From contig JABHMO010000036.1 of NCBI GenBank assembly GCA_018693855.1, positions 1 to 48,448 of the forward strand: 48,448 bases of DNA. Direction: 5' to 3'. The notes beneath the pieces were generated by a model. It made no database searches. It was not told the origin of the DNA and worked only from the letters and a program-made list of their open reading frames with translations. Shown piece by piece: positions 1-9,542 of the stretch (the stretch's first letter is position 1; the number at the start of each line of letters is the position of its first letter). Made by a program: the position numbers and the translations under genes. This DNA comes from Candidatus Falkowiibacteriota bacterium. GTDB taxonomy: Bacteria > Patescibacteriota > Patescibacteriia > UBA11705 > JABHMO01.

Positions 1-8
1 CAAACATA

Positions 9-1331
9 ATGATAATTTCTGAATCAAATGACCATAAAAAGAAAAAAATATCCCCAAAACAAAATCTTGATGTACTATGTAATATTTACAACAACAAAAT
101 TGAATCTCCTGAATTATTAGGCATAGATAAAGGCTTAAATTTTGAACAATTCAAATCACTATTTATCAGAATGTATTATGAACAGATGTCTGGCTATCAA
201 TTTGACCAAGTGGCAATTATATCAAGAAACCTTATTTTCTATCTTGATATTCTTCCTCAACTTACAGCAACAGAAAAGTTGGGTGATTTGCAAAATATTT
301 TCATTGAAGAAAATAAGATTACATTGAAAGAATACTTCATTTTGGCTTTTTGTGTGCAGGCTATCGCTATGAAAGATACTACTTTCAAAGCAGAACAGCT
401 TACTATGGCTCAAATTGAAAACTTGAAGGAGGTTTTACAAAAAACAGATGATTTTTTGAATATACTCGTAGCTGACTATTCGTCTTTTAGAAAAGCGGAT
501 ATGGAAATAAACAAATTATTCAATGGGAAGTATACAAAAAACAGATTTAATCCTCTATTTGTTTATCCTATTGTTGAGACTCAAATAAGTGAAGATGGAC
601 GCAAATACGTCATTCCGAACTTTCTTGCTTACATAGATAAAGCATTTCGAGGTGTTTTTTGGTGGTTTAACAACCATTTTGAAAAAAAGGGTAAAGCCCT
701 TGATTTTAGAATATTTTTTGGTGGAATCTTTGAAGAATATGTAAAACTGATACTAAATACTATATACGGTAAAAATAGTGTAAAAAAACTTATATTAAAA
801 AATGGAGAAGAATTTTTTGACTGGTATGTAATAAAAGATGAAAAAGTATATCTATTCGAAGCTAAAGCTTATCAATTTAATTTAGTAAGTAAAACTACCG
901 CGGAAAAAGAAAGTGTAATCGATGTTGAAATAGGCAAAGTTGCAAAGGCAATGAAACAAGTAAATAAAAATGTACAAAAAATTAGTAAAAACAAAGAACT
1001 TAGCATATTTAGAGGTAAAAAAGTAATACCCATTATAGTTGCTTTGGAAATGCCTTTTGTAGACACTGATTTATACGATGAGTGGTTATTAACAAAGGAA
1101 ATTAAAAAAGAAGAAATTATTCGAACAATGAATATCGAAGAATTAGAGGTTTATGAAAATGGAAAAAACAAATTAGAATTAGAAGACATTCTTGATGAAA
1201 TTAAAAAAAATCATCACAAAAACTTTACATCAATAATGAAAGAGAAAGGCATTACTTCTTTTAATAATACTATTTTGGACAAAAAGTACAAAGATTTTGC
1301 AAATTCTCTAGCGACAAAACCTCTTTTTTAA
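9..1331 (+). CDS. hypothetical protein with PD-(D/E)XK nuclease-like C-terminal motif
   Basis: 440-aa ORF; FEEYVKLIL ... FFDWYVIKDEKVYLFEAKAY gives an E...D-x12-EAK pattern as in PD-(D/E)XK nucleases. Confidence 0.7.
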   Translation: MIISESNDHKKKKISPKQNLDVLCNIYNNKIESPELLGIDKGLNFEQFKSLFIRMYYEQMSGYQFDQVAIISRNLIFYLDILPQLTATEKLGDLQNIFIEENKITLKEYFILAFCVQAIAMKDTTFKAEQLTMAQIENLKEVLQKTDDFLNILVADYSSFRKADMEINKLFNGKYTKNRFNPLFVYPIVETQISEDGRKYVIPNFLAYIDKAFRGVFWWFNNHFEKKGKALDFRIFFGGIFEEYVKLILNTIYGKNSVKKLILKNGEEFFDWYVIKDEKVYLFEAKAYQFNLVSKTTAEKESVIDVEIGKVAKAMKQVNKNVQKISKNKELSIFRGKKVIPIIVALEMPFVDTDLYDEWLLTKEIKKEEIIRTMNIEELEVYENGKNKLELEDILDEIKKNHHKNFTSIMKEKGITSFNNTILDKKYKDFANSLATKPLF

Positions 1332-1356
1332 CAAAAAATTGAATTCAAATTTAACT

Positions 1357-1956
1357 ATGAATAAATACAAATATTTACCAGGAGATAAAAAACAACTATA
1401 TACACCAATTGGTGTTAAAGAATTATTTCAAGATGCAGTTAATAAAGAAAATGGGAATATAAAAAAAGTCCTAACATTAGATAAATACAAAAAAATCATA
1501 GAATTATGGCACGCATCTCCATTAGCAGTTGCGATATACAACAAAACAGGAGATAAATTTTTCTTATACCCGTCAGAAAATCCTGACGTCCACTTTATAA
1601 AAATGGACAAAAAGCAAGAACAAATGGAAGAAGGATTTTCATTAGAAGTAATGTCACTTTACAACCACAATCAGACTTTTGATCAAGATTATGACAAATT
1701 AACAAAAAACATCTGGGACAAGAAAGGATTAAACGACTACGATAGAAGTGAATTGCTACTAATTGCAAGATTAAACAGTAACTTTAACGTTGATAAATTC
1801 ATCGATAATATTAATAAATATCAATGGAAATTCTTACAAATTTGGTTAAGTGCCTTTTCTGAAAAGGATAAAATGTGGAGACTAATCAATGTAAAACCTT
1901 ATCCAAATGAGACCTCTTATCAACTTGAAGTTGGATTAACTGATTTCCCATACTAA
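1357..1956 (+). CDS. hypothetical protein, probably co-transcribed with the upstream nuclease-like gene
   Basis: ORF begins within ~25 bp of the upstream stop; ATG at 1357 preferred over TTG at 1339. Confidence 0.65.
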   Translation: MNKYKYLPGDKKQLYTPIGVKELFQDAVNKENGNIKKVLTLDKYKKIIELWHASPLAVAIYNKTGDKFFLYPSENPDVHFIKMDKKQEQMEEGFSLEVMSLYNHNQTFDQDYDKLTKNIWDKKGLNDYDRSELLLIARLNSNFNVDKFIDNINKYQWKFLQIWLSAFSEKDKMWRLINVKPYPNETSYQLEVGLTDFPY

Positions 1957-2014
1957 TAAGACAATAAAACAAAATTTCACTATTGTCGCATTTGTCCTGT
2001 CGCATCACTCAAAG

Positions 2015-2036
2015 TAGCCTAATTAGGCTATTTTTG
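2015..2036 (+). terminator. intrinsic terminator
   Basis: TAGCCTAATTAGGCTA followed by TTTTT. Confidence 0.6.
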
Positions 2037-2258
2037 CGTTTTAAGCCCCCGACCCGAGTGCATCAGTGTCTCATTTCCCAGACCTCCAAATAAGCCCTTA
2101 ATTTGCTTGATCTAAAGTGGTTCTGAACCCTAACTGTGAGCCAAAGAAAATTATTTTCACATATCAAAAACAGTCCGTTTTAGCGGAGCTGTTTTTGTTT
2201 AACAAAACACCAAAACTATGTTACGCTATTAACATTAATTAATAGAAATAATTGACTT

Positions 2259-2792
2259 ATGAAAAAATTCAAACTGGCATTTTGTATCATTTTCGTCCTA
2301 TTTCTTGTCGTTGGGTGCTCAAACTCAGACAAAAAATTAATAGATGATACAACCGAATTATTAACTAATTCCAACTTACCCCCAGAAGTGAAATTTGAAG
2401 GGTATATTCCTGAATCAATGAAAGTTGGTCAAGACATTGAAGGATATGCTAATTTCGAAAATATTGGAAGTGGGGAAATAATAGTTTTTGGACATCATTA
2501 TAAAAACGATCAATATACATCCACATTAACAACGAAGTCTGTTTTTAAGAATGGAATAAAAGGTGGCACAAATTTAGATCCCTTTGATTCAACAATTAAT
2601 CCAAACATTGAAAATAGTTTTGCAAGTCCTGGAATTTATAAATACGAATTTGCATTTTATGATTGTCAAGATATTATAGAAAAATACAATACAGAGTCTT
2701 GTAATATATCCTATAAAACGCCAACCAAATTAGAAAATGCAGGACTAGTCCCTCTTAAAATTGAAACGTTATCAACTCAGGTAACAAACTAA
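2259..2792 (+). CDS. putative lipoprotein
   Basis: 177-aa ORF with N-terminal signal and lipobox-like LVVGCS. Confidence 0.75.
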   Translation: MKKFKLAFCIIFVLFLVVGCSNSDKKLIDDTTELLTNSNLPPEVKFEGYIPESMKVGQDIEGYANFENIGSGEIIVFGHHYKNDQYTSTLTTKSVFKNGIKGGTNLDPFDSTINPNIENSFASPGIYKYEFAFYDCQDIIEKYNTESCNISYKTPTKLENAGLVPLKIETLSTQVTN

Positions 2793-2908
2793 TAAAACAT
2801 CATTAAAACAAGATGTTATTCTGAACGCATCCCTGACCGTGAGCCAACTCAAATTTATTCACATATCAAAAATAGCAGAATTTCTCTGCTGTTTTTGTGT
2901 ATATAATT

Positions 2909-4669
2909 TTATTTAATTTGATCGCAATCAGAACAATTCTCTATGTAAGTGTCAGATCTGAAAATCTTGAAATCAGCAAGGAATTGATCAATGGAAGAAT
3001 TATCAGTAATATCCACAATCAAATCATAGAAATAGTAGCTCTGCGTGTTGCGACTTTTTAGCCAAGATTGTTTGATGAGCTCTGTTAGTTTATCGTAACC
3101 ATAATTTTGAGCGAATTTATTGTAGAAACAAAACCCTGTTTTATAGATATTTTGGGAGGTCTCAGTATTATCATACGCATGGATCGTTGTCTGTCCGTCA
3201 ATTGCCCAGCCGTTATCTAGGCATACAAATAATTTATCGTGATTCAATTGGTAAGTCACATACTCTGCAATACCTTCGACAAAAATACCATTTTCAGGCA
3301 AATATGAACTAGTTAATATATGAGTCATTTCATGAGCTAAAGAAAAAGGTTCTGGACATGGCGTGTTATCCAAATTAGTGACAAAATCATTCAACTTTGT
3401 TTGGTCAGAGTCTAACGTGGAATAAGCCCTGGTCGAACCTATTTGAGAAAATGAAAAATCAGCGCCACTAGCACTATCCCTATCTTCAGCTAATACACTT
3501 AACCCCACGTAAGTATGATCTGGATTTACTTTTATTAGATTTGCAACTCCACTGTAACATTTATCTAAAATTCGTGGATAAACATCGGTGTATGACGAAT
3601 ACTGATTGGGAAACTTGGCCCAATAACCTCCGGATAATTCAACTGATTTATACGGGTTACTACTTACTGGACAAATATAACAAGATTCTTCATTTCTAGT
3701 GTCTAGATCTAGTAAACAACTATCAACATAATCTTGGCAATCTAAATACAAAGACACAGATGCTTTTTGATCTTCGATTTCGTAATCATTAAAAACGAGA
3801 ATGAGCCCATTAATATTTCGTTCTCCATTTTTGAAAATTTCATTTCTTTTGGAAGGCCAATAATAATAATGTCCATTTGACTCTTTTTTAAAAACCTCAA
3901 AATGCAATGTATAAATTCCCCATTTATTATCATTGTCAATTTTTTTTATTTTTATTAAATACTCGTCATTTCCAACTCCGTCATTTTCCATCAATTGATA
4001 GGTCCCTGATTGGTAATGATTATTACCAATATTTTCAGGATGAATAGTGTCTAAATTTGACCAATTCACTGTCAGAACATCATAATCGTTGACTACATCA
4101 GTGTCGATCAATCCCTTTGAGATACAACTGTCGCCAAATTTATAGTAATTTGTTTGGCAAACAGTTTCTTTATTAGATTCGGTTGGAATTACTGAACCTA
4201 CTGGAGAAGGAATTGGAATCGATTGGCTGTTTTTACTTTTTGCAATACTTTCAAGGTTTGAATTTGTAATACCAAGCCCCAATTCCCTCATAACCTGGAA
4301 TGCATCAGCCGGTCTTCCTAGATAATGCATTTTTAGATCTGTTGGATTTATGTAATATGCTTCTCCATTAGCTTCAACTCGAAGTAAAATTTTACCGGAT
4401 AAATTTTTTGGTGCATAACCGTTAAATTTCGAATAATTTGATTCGTTGATCCCCAATCCCAATTCTCTCATAATTTGAAAAGCATCTGCTGGACGACCGA
4501 GAAAATAACGATTATTGTCTGCTGGGTTTACATACCAAGCCTCACCGTTTTCTTCTATTTGTAGAAGAATTTTGCCATTCAGTCTTTCGGCTATAGTTGC
4601 TGCATCAACTGAAACTACAAACGCTAATACTAAGAGGAATGAAAAACTTAAAAAAAACACTTTTTTCAT
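2909..4669 (-). CDS. secreted protein: two GRPADAF surface modules plus zincin-like metallopeptidase domain
   Basis: Signal peptide; two tandem modules GKILL..ENGEAWYVNP..GRPADAFQIMRELGLGI; C-terminal AHEMTHIL...EGIAEYV (HExxH plus downstream E). Confidence 0.8.
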   Translation of the reverse strand: MKKVFFLSFSFLLVLAFVVSVDAATIAERLNGKILLQIEENGEAWYVNPADNNRYFLGRPADAFQIMRELGLGINESNYSKFNGYAPKNLSGKILLRVEANGEAYYINPTDLKMHYLGRPADAFQVMRELGLGITNSNLESIAKSKNSQSIPIPSPVGSVIPTESNKETVCQTNYYKFGDSCISKGLIDTDVVNDYDVLTVNWSNLDTIHPENIGNNHYQSGTYQLMENDGVGNDEYLIKIKKIDNDNKWGIYTLHFEVFKKESNGHYYYWPSKRNEIFKNGERNINGLILVFNDYEIEDQKASVSLYLDCQDYVDSCLLDLDTRNEESCYICPVSSNPYKSVELSGGYWAKFPNQYSSYTDVYPRILDKCYSGVANLIKVNPDHTYVGLSVLAEDRDSASGADFSFSQIGSTRAYSTLDSDQTKLNDFVTNLDNTPCPEPFSLAHEMTHILTSSYLPENGIFVEGIAEYVTYQLNHDKLFVCLDNGWAIDGQTTIHAYDNTETSQNIYKTGFCFYNKFAQNYGYDKLTELIKQSWLKSRNTQSYYFYDLIVDITDNSSIDQFLADFKIFRSDTYIENCSDCDQIK

Positions 4670-4842
4670 AATTATTTCTTTAATTCTTATATCTAGAAAT
4701 ATTATAACACATTACAGTAATATTTCTGAACGCATCCCTAACTGTGAGCCAAAGAAAAACAGCATATTTATCATGCTGTTTTTCTTTGACTTAATAGTCA
4801 TTCATTGATAAAATATAGTAATTAGACTATAACTATATATTT

Positions 4843-5838
4843 ATGAGTTGTTGTACAAATTTGAATAAAAAGATTGGAATCGACACTAATACTAAGAAAA
4901 AAGAACAATTAAAAAATAAAAAGGTACTATTGAATTTTAATCATCAAAAATGGAGTGAGCCAACATATGGTCCATACTTCAAAACAATTCTATTATTTAT
5001 TACCAATCGATGTAATTTAAATTGTTCTTTTTGTTTTGATAATGCAAATGTGCATGGGTTAGAGGAAATGAGCTTTGATTATATAAAAAAAATCGTTGAC
5101 AACAATCCTCAAGTTAATAAATATGACATCATGGGTGGTGAACCTTTGTTACATAATGATTTAGATAAAATACTGAGGTATTTGGCAAAAAAAGGGAAAA
5201 AAATTGGTTTATATACAAATGGATTCTTGCTTCATAAATTAAAAGACGATTATGATAATTTAAAAGTTAATATTGCTTTTCATAGCATCAATTCTAAAAA
5301 TAAGTCATTGAAACCCATTGCATGCTTGAATGAATCAATAAAAAAAATACAACAAATATACCCCTTAAAAGTCGTCTTTCTGATAACAAACAAAAATAAA
5401 AAATTGTTACTAAAATTTGCAAAATATATAGAAAATAATTTCAAATTAATAAATAAATTAACTATTGGTTTAGTGCGAAATGAAGAAGATTATTACAATG
5501 ACAACTATGAAGGAATAGTCTCTTTTGATGAATACGTAAAAATAGTTAAAGACTATGTAAATAATTACGGAGGTACTTTAGATTTAGATATTTTCGCAGA
5601 AGGTATGTTGTATACAAACAAATTACCCTTTTCACAAAAAAATCAAATTAACCGATTCAAATGTGTATTTGTAGATAACAAATATACATCTTGTTTATAT
5701 GATATTGGCCCAGACAAAAAGAACAATTTTGATCCCGAAAAAAGAATAACATATTCAAATTGCGAATTGTGTCCAAAAACAGGGAAGAATAGATGTTTAA
5801 CCGACAAAATAAAATTAAAAAGGGAAAAAAATACTTAA
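4843..5838 (+). CDS. radical SAM protein
   Basis: CNLNCSFC (CxxxCxxC), MGGEPLL motif, additional C-terminal cysteines (CELCPKTGKNRC). Confidence 0.85.
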   Translation: MSCCTNLNKKIGIDTNTKKKEQLKNKKVLLNFNHQKWSEPTYGPYFKTILLFITNRCNLNCSFCFDNANVHGLEEMSFDYIKKIVDNNPQVNKYDIMGGEPLLHNDLDKILRYLAKKGKKIGLYTNGFLLHKLKDDYDNLKVNIAFHSINSKNKSLKPIACLNESIKKIQQIYPLKVVFLITNKNKKLLLKFAKYIENNFKLINKLTIGLVRNEEDYYNDNYEGIVSFDEYVKIVKDYVNNYGGTLDLDIFAEGMLYTNKLPFSQKNQINRFKCVFVDNKYTSCLYDIGPDKKNNFDPEKRITYSNCELCPKTGKNRCLTDKIKLKREKNT

Positions 5839-5848
5839 TAAATATAAT

Positions 5849-6496
5849 ATGTGCGATAGAATAACAACAAACAGTGTATGGGCGGAAACAAAAACATTTT
5901 TCCCTTTGTTCTTCGATTATTTAGAAAAACAAAATAAACAAATATCAGTCTGTGTAATAGGGGCTTCAGATGGACGTTTTGTTGTACCTTTGGCAAAAGA
6001 AGGATACACTGTAGTTGCAATTGAAAGTGATCCAACTTTGTTAAATGGTGGAATAATTTCTGTAGGGAAAAATAAAAAAATAGAAATATTGGGCTTAAAA
6101 AAAAGATTGGAACTAGAAAATGAGTTTAAGAATGTAAAAGTGATTTCAAAAAATTTTTTAGATATGAAGGTTAATTTTAAAGTAGATGCAGTTTTTACGA
6201 GTTCTACTTGGGATTGCTCCATTAATCATAATCGACCAGTCAAAGAATATATAGGAAAAATGCAAGCAATTATTAAACCAAAAGGAATATTTTGTGCAGA
6301 ATACATGATGCCCTGTGAGGATAAACATAAAAAAATTGAACATTTTATTGATGAAAAACAAATAAATAAATATTTTGATAAAAAATGGAAAATTATTGAT
6401 GAATTTTATACACCTGTTTTTAATGATTTACCTCATATTGGAAAAGAAATTGAGCACATTCATCGTATGGGATTTTTTTTAGCAAAAAACAAATAA
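5849..6496 (+). CDS. SAM-dependent methyltransferase-like protein
   Basis: VCVIGASDGRFVVPLAKEGYTVVAIESD motif I/II pattern; 10 bp after radical SAM gene. Confidence 0.7.
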   Translation: MCDRITTNSVWAETKTFFPLFFDYLEKQNKQISVCVIGASDGRFVVPLAKEGYTVVAIESDPTLLNGGIISVGKNKKIEILGLKKRLELENEFKNVKVISKNFLDMKVNFKVDAVFTSSTWDCSINHNRPVKEYIGKMQAIIKPKGIFCAEYMMPCEDKHKKIEHFIDEKQINKYFDKKWKIIDEFYTPVFNDLPHIGKEIEHIHRMGFFLAKNK

Positions 6497-6509
6497 AAAC
6501 ATAAAAAAT

Positions 6510-6941
6510 ATGACTCAACGTTACAAACTTCCAGTTGCCGCACATTTATTTTTAATAAAAGATAACAAAATATTACTTCATTTAAGAAAGAATAGCAGTT
6601 TTGAGAACATGTACGGAGTAATTGCCGGACACTTAGATGGTGGTGAAAGTGCAATTGATTCTATAATTAGAGAAGCAAAAGAAGAAGCAAATATAGATAT
6701 CAATAGAAATGATTTAAAAATTGCGACAGTATCACATAGCAATGCTAACAATAATGAATATATACAGTTTTTTTTCTTTTGCGACAAATGGGATGAAGAC
6801 ATTAAGAACATGGAACTAGACAAATGTAGCAAATTAACTTTTTTCCCAATTAATGAATTACCTGAAAACATTGTTCCTTATATAAGAAAAGCAATCGGAT
6901 GTGCAATGGAAAATATTACCTATTTTGAATTAGGTTGGTAA
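6510..6941 (+). CDS. NUDIX hydrolase
   Basis: Nudix box GHLDGGESAIDSIIREAKEEANI. Confidence 0.9.
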   Translation: MTQRYKLPVAAHLFLIKDNKILLHLRKNSSFENMYGVIAGHLDGGESAIDSIIREAKEEANIDINRNDLKIATVSHSNANNNEYIQFFFFCDKWDEDIKNMELDKCSKLTFFPINELPENIVPYIRKAIGCAMENITYFELGW

Positions 6942-7001
6942 TTATAAATTGTTTTTTGACCTGGAATGATTAATCAAACAATTCACGACAAGGAGGCTGT
7001 C

Positions 7002-7511
7002 ATGATTATAAATATTTTCGGAGGTGGGGGAAGTGGAAAAACAACTCTTCAAATGGCGTTGCTTAAAGATCCAAGATTCATTAACGTAATTCCTTACACC
7101 ACTAGAAAAATGAGATCAGGTGAAGAAAATGGAGTTCATTATCATTTTGTAACAAAACAGTTTTTTAAGAATAAGACATTAGTACTAAAACGATTTGCTT
7201 TAGGACATTCATACGGATACAAACTGAGGGATCTACATTTGCCGAGAATTGGTATTTTAACAGTTGACCTAGAGGGACTTTTAGAACTACATCGTTTAAA
7301 TATTGAAACAAAAGTTATTTATTTAAATTTAAAAGAAGAAGAAAGAGTTCAACGAATGACTCTTCGCGGTGATACAAAAACACAGATATTGAATAGGATT
7401 TCACTTGATCGAGAAAAAATTGTTCACCCAAAGATTGATTTTCCTGTTATGGAAATAATTGGAGGAACAATTGCAGAAAATGCAACAAAAATAAAAAATT
7501 TTGCAACATAA
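7002..7511 (+). CDS. guanylate kinase-like P-loop protein
   Basis: GGGGSGKTT Walker A and PYTTRKMRSGEENGVHYHFV guanylate-kinase-like segment; AAGGAGG just upstream of ATG 7002. Confidence 0.75.
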   Translation: MIINIFGGGGSGKTTLQMALLKDPRFINVIPYTTRKMRSGEENGVHYHFVTKQFFKNKTLVLKRFALGHSYGYKLRDLHLPRIGILTVDLEGLLELHRLNIETKVIYLNLKEEERVQRMTLRGDTKTQILNRISLDREKIVHPKIDFPVMEIIGGTIAENATKIKNFAT

Positions 7512-7537
7512 AACCTGAATCTTGATTCAGGTTTTTC
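7512..7537 (+). terminator. intrinsic terminator
   Basis: AACCTGAATCTTGATTCAGGTTTTT. Confidence 0.8.
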
Positions 7538-7632
7538 TTATCAGACCTAGAAACGCATTAAGACAACAAGCCAATCAAATTTCACACAAAAAAAGCAGCC
7601 CCGCGATCGCGAAGCTGTTTTTATTTTGTCTA

Positions 7633-8781
7633 TTATAATACTCTATATTGATATTTCACATCATTGGGAGACGATGCGTTACAATCAGCTCCTTCAAGGG
7701 CTTCTCCATTAATAGTACAAGTTGTAGACTGAGTTCCTAAATACATAAATTCACGACCATCAGCAGTCACAGTCTCATCCTTCTCCATTGTGTATGGAGC
7801 GCCATTCAATTCAAACACAGCGGTTCCATCAACACCTTCAACAGAGACAACCCCTACACTGAAACCATTCACAGTTGCAGTTCCTCCAAGCATAGACCAT
7901 CCATCTAACCACGTATTGTAAATCTCCGTATCCATGTCATTATCAAGAGTCCAATAACCATCATTTTTCCATCTATTTAATACATCTTTCAAATCCGTCT
8001 TCGCTATTCTTATATAAGTATCTTCACCATGAAAGAATACTTCATAAGCACTCTGCAAATCAATAGCATTTTGATCTATTGTATCGTCTGTCTCCCCCAA
8101 ATCCAAGGCAACCTGTCTCTGCGCGTCACTCAGGGTTACAGCTACATCTGAAATATTATATCTATAGTTACATTTACCATCTCCATTATCTCCAATGATT
8201 TCATTCTCAACCTTCATTGTAACTGTAATAGTGTCTTCATCGTACAAAGACTGTTTACTAACTGTAGAAGCAGAACAATCGTCAACAGAATTAATCATGC
8301 CATTCAAACTATTCCCTGCATTTTCCGGTCTTTTTGAATTTGCATGAATCTTGACCTTGTCCAAATTTCCATTTGTAATACCAAGCCCAAGCTCTCTCAT
8401 CACTCTGAATGCATCAGATGGTCTTCCTAAATAATTCATTTTTAGATCTAGCGGATTAACATAATAAGCTTCTCCGTTTGCTTCGACTCGAAGTAAAATC
8501 TTTCCTGCTAAATAACTTGGGGCATAACCATCAAACTTATCATAGTTCGCTTCATTAATACCAAGCCCAAGCTCTCTCATAATCTGAAAAGCGTCTGCTG
8601 GTCTACCAAGAAAATGACGATAGTTATCGGCTGGGTTCACATACCAAGCTTCTCCGTTTTCTTCTACCTGAAGAAGAATCTTCCCTTTCAATCTCTCAGA
8701 CATTGTTGCTGCAGCATCAGCTTGAGGGATGAAAGAGACTATCAAGAACATTGCTAAACATAGAAAAATAGCTTTTTTCAT
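7633..8781 (-). CDS. secreted protein with two GRPADAF surface modules
   Basis: Signal peptide and the same tandem modules as 2909-4669; unrelated C-terminal region. Confidence 0.8.
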   Translation of the reverse strand: MKKAIFLCLAMFLIVSFIPQADAAATMSERLKGKILLQVEENGEAWYVNPADNYRHFLGRPADAFQIMRELGLGINEANYDKFDGYAPSYLAGKILLRVEANGEAYYVNPLDLKMNYLGRPSDAFRVMRELGLGITNGNLDKVKIHANSKRPENAGNSLNGMINSVDDCSASTVSKQSLYDEDTITVTMKVENEIIGDNGDGKCNYRYNISDVAVTLSDAQRQVALDLGETDDTIDQNAIDLQSAYEVFFHGEDTYIRIAKTDLKDVLNRWKNDGYWTLDNDMDTEIYNTWLDGWSMLGGTATVNGFSVGVVSVEGVDGTAVFELNGAPYTMEKDETVTADGREFMYLGTQSTTCTINGEALEGADCNASSPNDVKYQYRVL

Positions 8782-8997
8782 AGTTGTTTTGTTAATTTAT
8801 TGTTAAGGCTATTATAGCACATAACCTTGTTGTCGAAAAAATACGTCAACGCAATCCCCTATTTTACTTTAATTTAAGACCAAATAAACAGACAGTCTTC
8901 ATGAATGGCTGTTTTTTGGTTCAAAAAGCTGGAATCTCGATACGATATAAGCAGAGAATAACTAATGACCTTTGACAAAAAGACAAGGAGCCAAACC

Positions 8998-9249
8998 ATG
9001 AAGATAGCAAGACCTATAAACATGGTGCCTAACGAACTAGCATCAATCACACCAAATCGACCTGGATATGGAATGTTCAACGCATGGGACACTCAAGATT
9101 GCGCAGGGTCTTTTGCTCAACTTGACGGAGATGGAATAGAAGAGGAAGAAGAAGAAATTTTCAATCCAGACGAAGGAATCTTTCTCCCCTTTCCTAGAGG
9201 ATTAGGAACAAAACATCGATTCCCATTCTTCGGTAGTTCAAATTTATAA
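8998..9249 (+). CDS. small paralogous protein, copy 1 of 3
   Basis: ORF with AAGGAG upstream of ATG 8998; MKIARPINMVPNELASITP..YGMF..WDTQDC...FLPFPRGL..KHRFPFFG. Confidence 0.8.
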   Translation: MKIARPINMVPNELASITPNRPGYGMFNAWDTQDCAGSFAQLDGDGIEEEEEEIFNPDEGIFLPFPRGLGTKHRFPFFGSSNL

Positions 9250-9270
9250 AAACACTAAAAGGAATAATTC

Positions 9271-9537
9271 ATGAAACTCGCCAAACCAAAAGAGATGGTT
9301 CCAAAGAGACTAGCAAAAATCATACCACCATGTGAAAGATATGGAATGTTTAATAATTGGGATAGTCAAAACTGGGAAGGAGATTTTGAGTCAATTGATG
9401 GAACCAGCGAAGAAAACAAAGCCTTAAGCGATAAAAAAGAAAGACCACTCTCTTCATTCAGGCCTTTCCCAAAAGGACTAAAAACCGAACACAGATTCTC
9501 GTTCTTCGGCAGAACACATCTACCGGATAAGGAGTAA
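9271..9537 (+). CDS. small paralogous protein, copy 2 of 3
   Basis: AAAGGA upstream; MKLAKPKEMVPKRLAKIIP..YGMF..WDSQNW...FRPFPKGL..EHRFSFFGR. Confidence 0.8.
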   Translation: MKLAKPKEMVPKRLAKIIPPCERYGMFNNWDSQNWEGDFESIDGTSEENKALSDKKERPLSSFRPFPKGLKTEHRFSFFGRTHLPDKE

Positions 9538-9542
9538 ACAAG

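Noticed and set aside
2040-2120. Remnant tRNA or gene fragment in the gap
   Set aside because: The CCCCCGACCCGAGTGCATCAGTG segment looks GC-shifted but has no cloverleaf, TTCGA loop or sustained frame.
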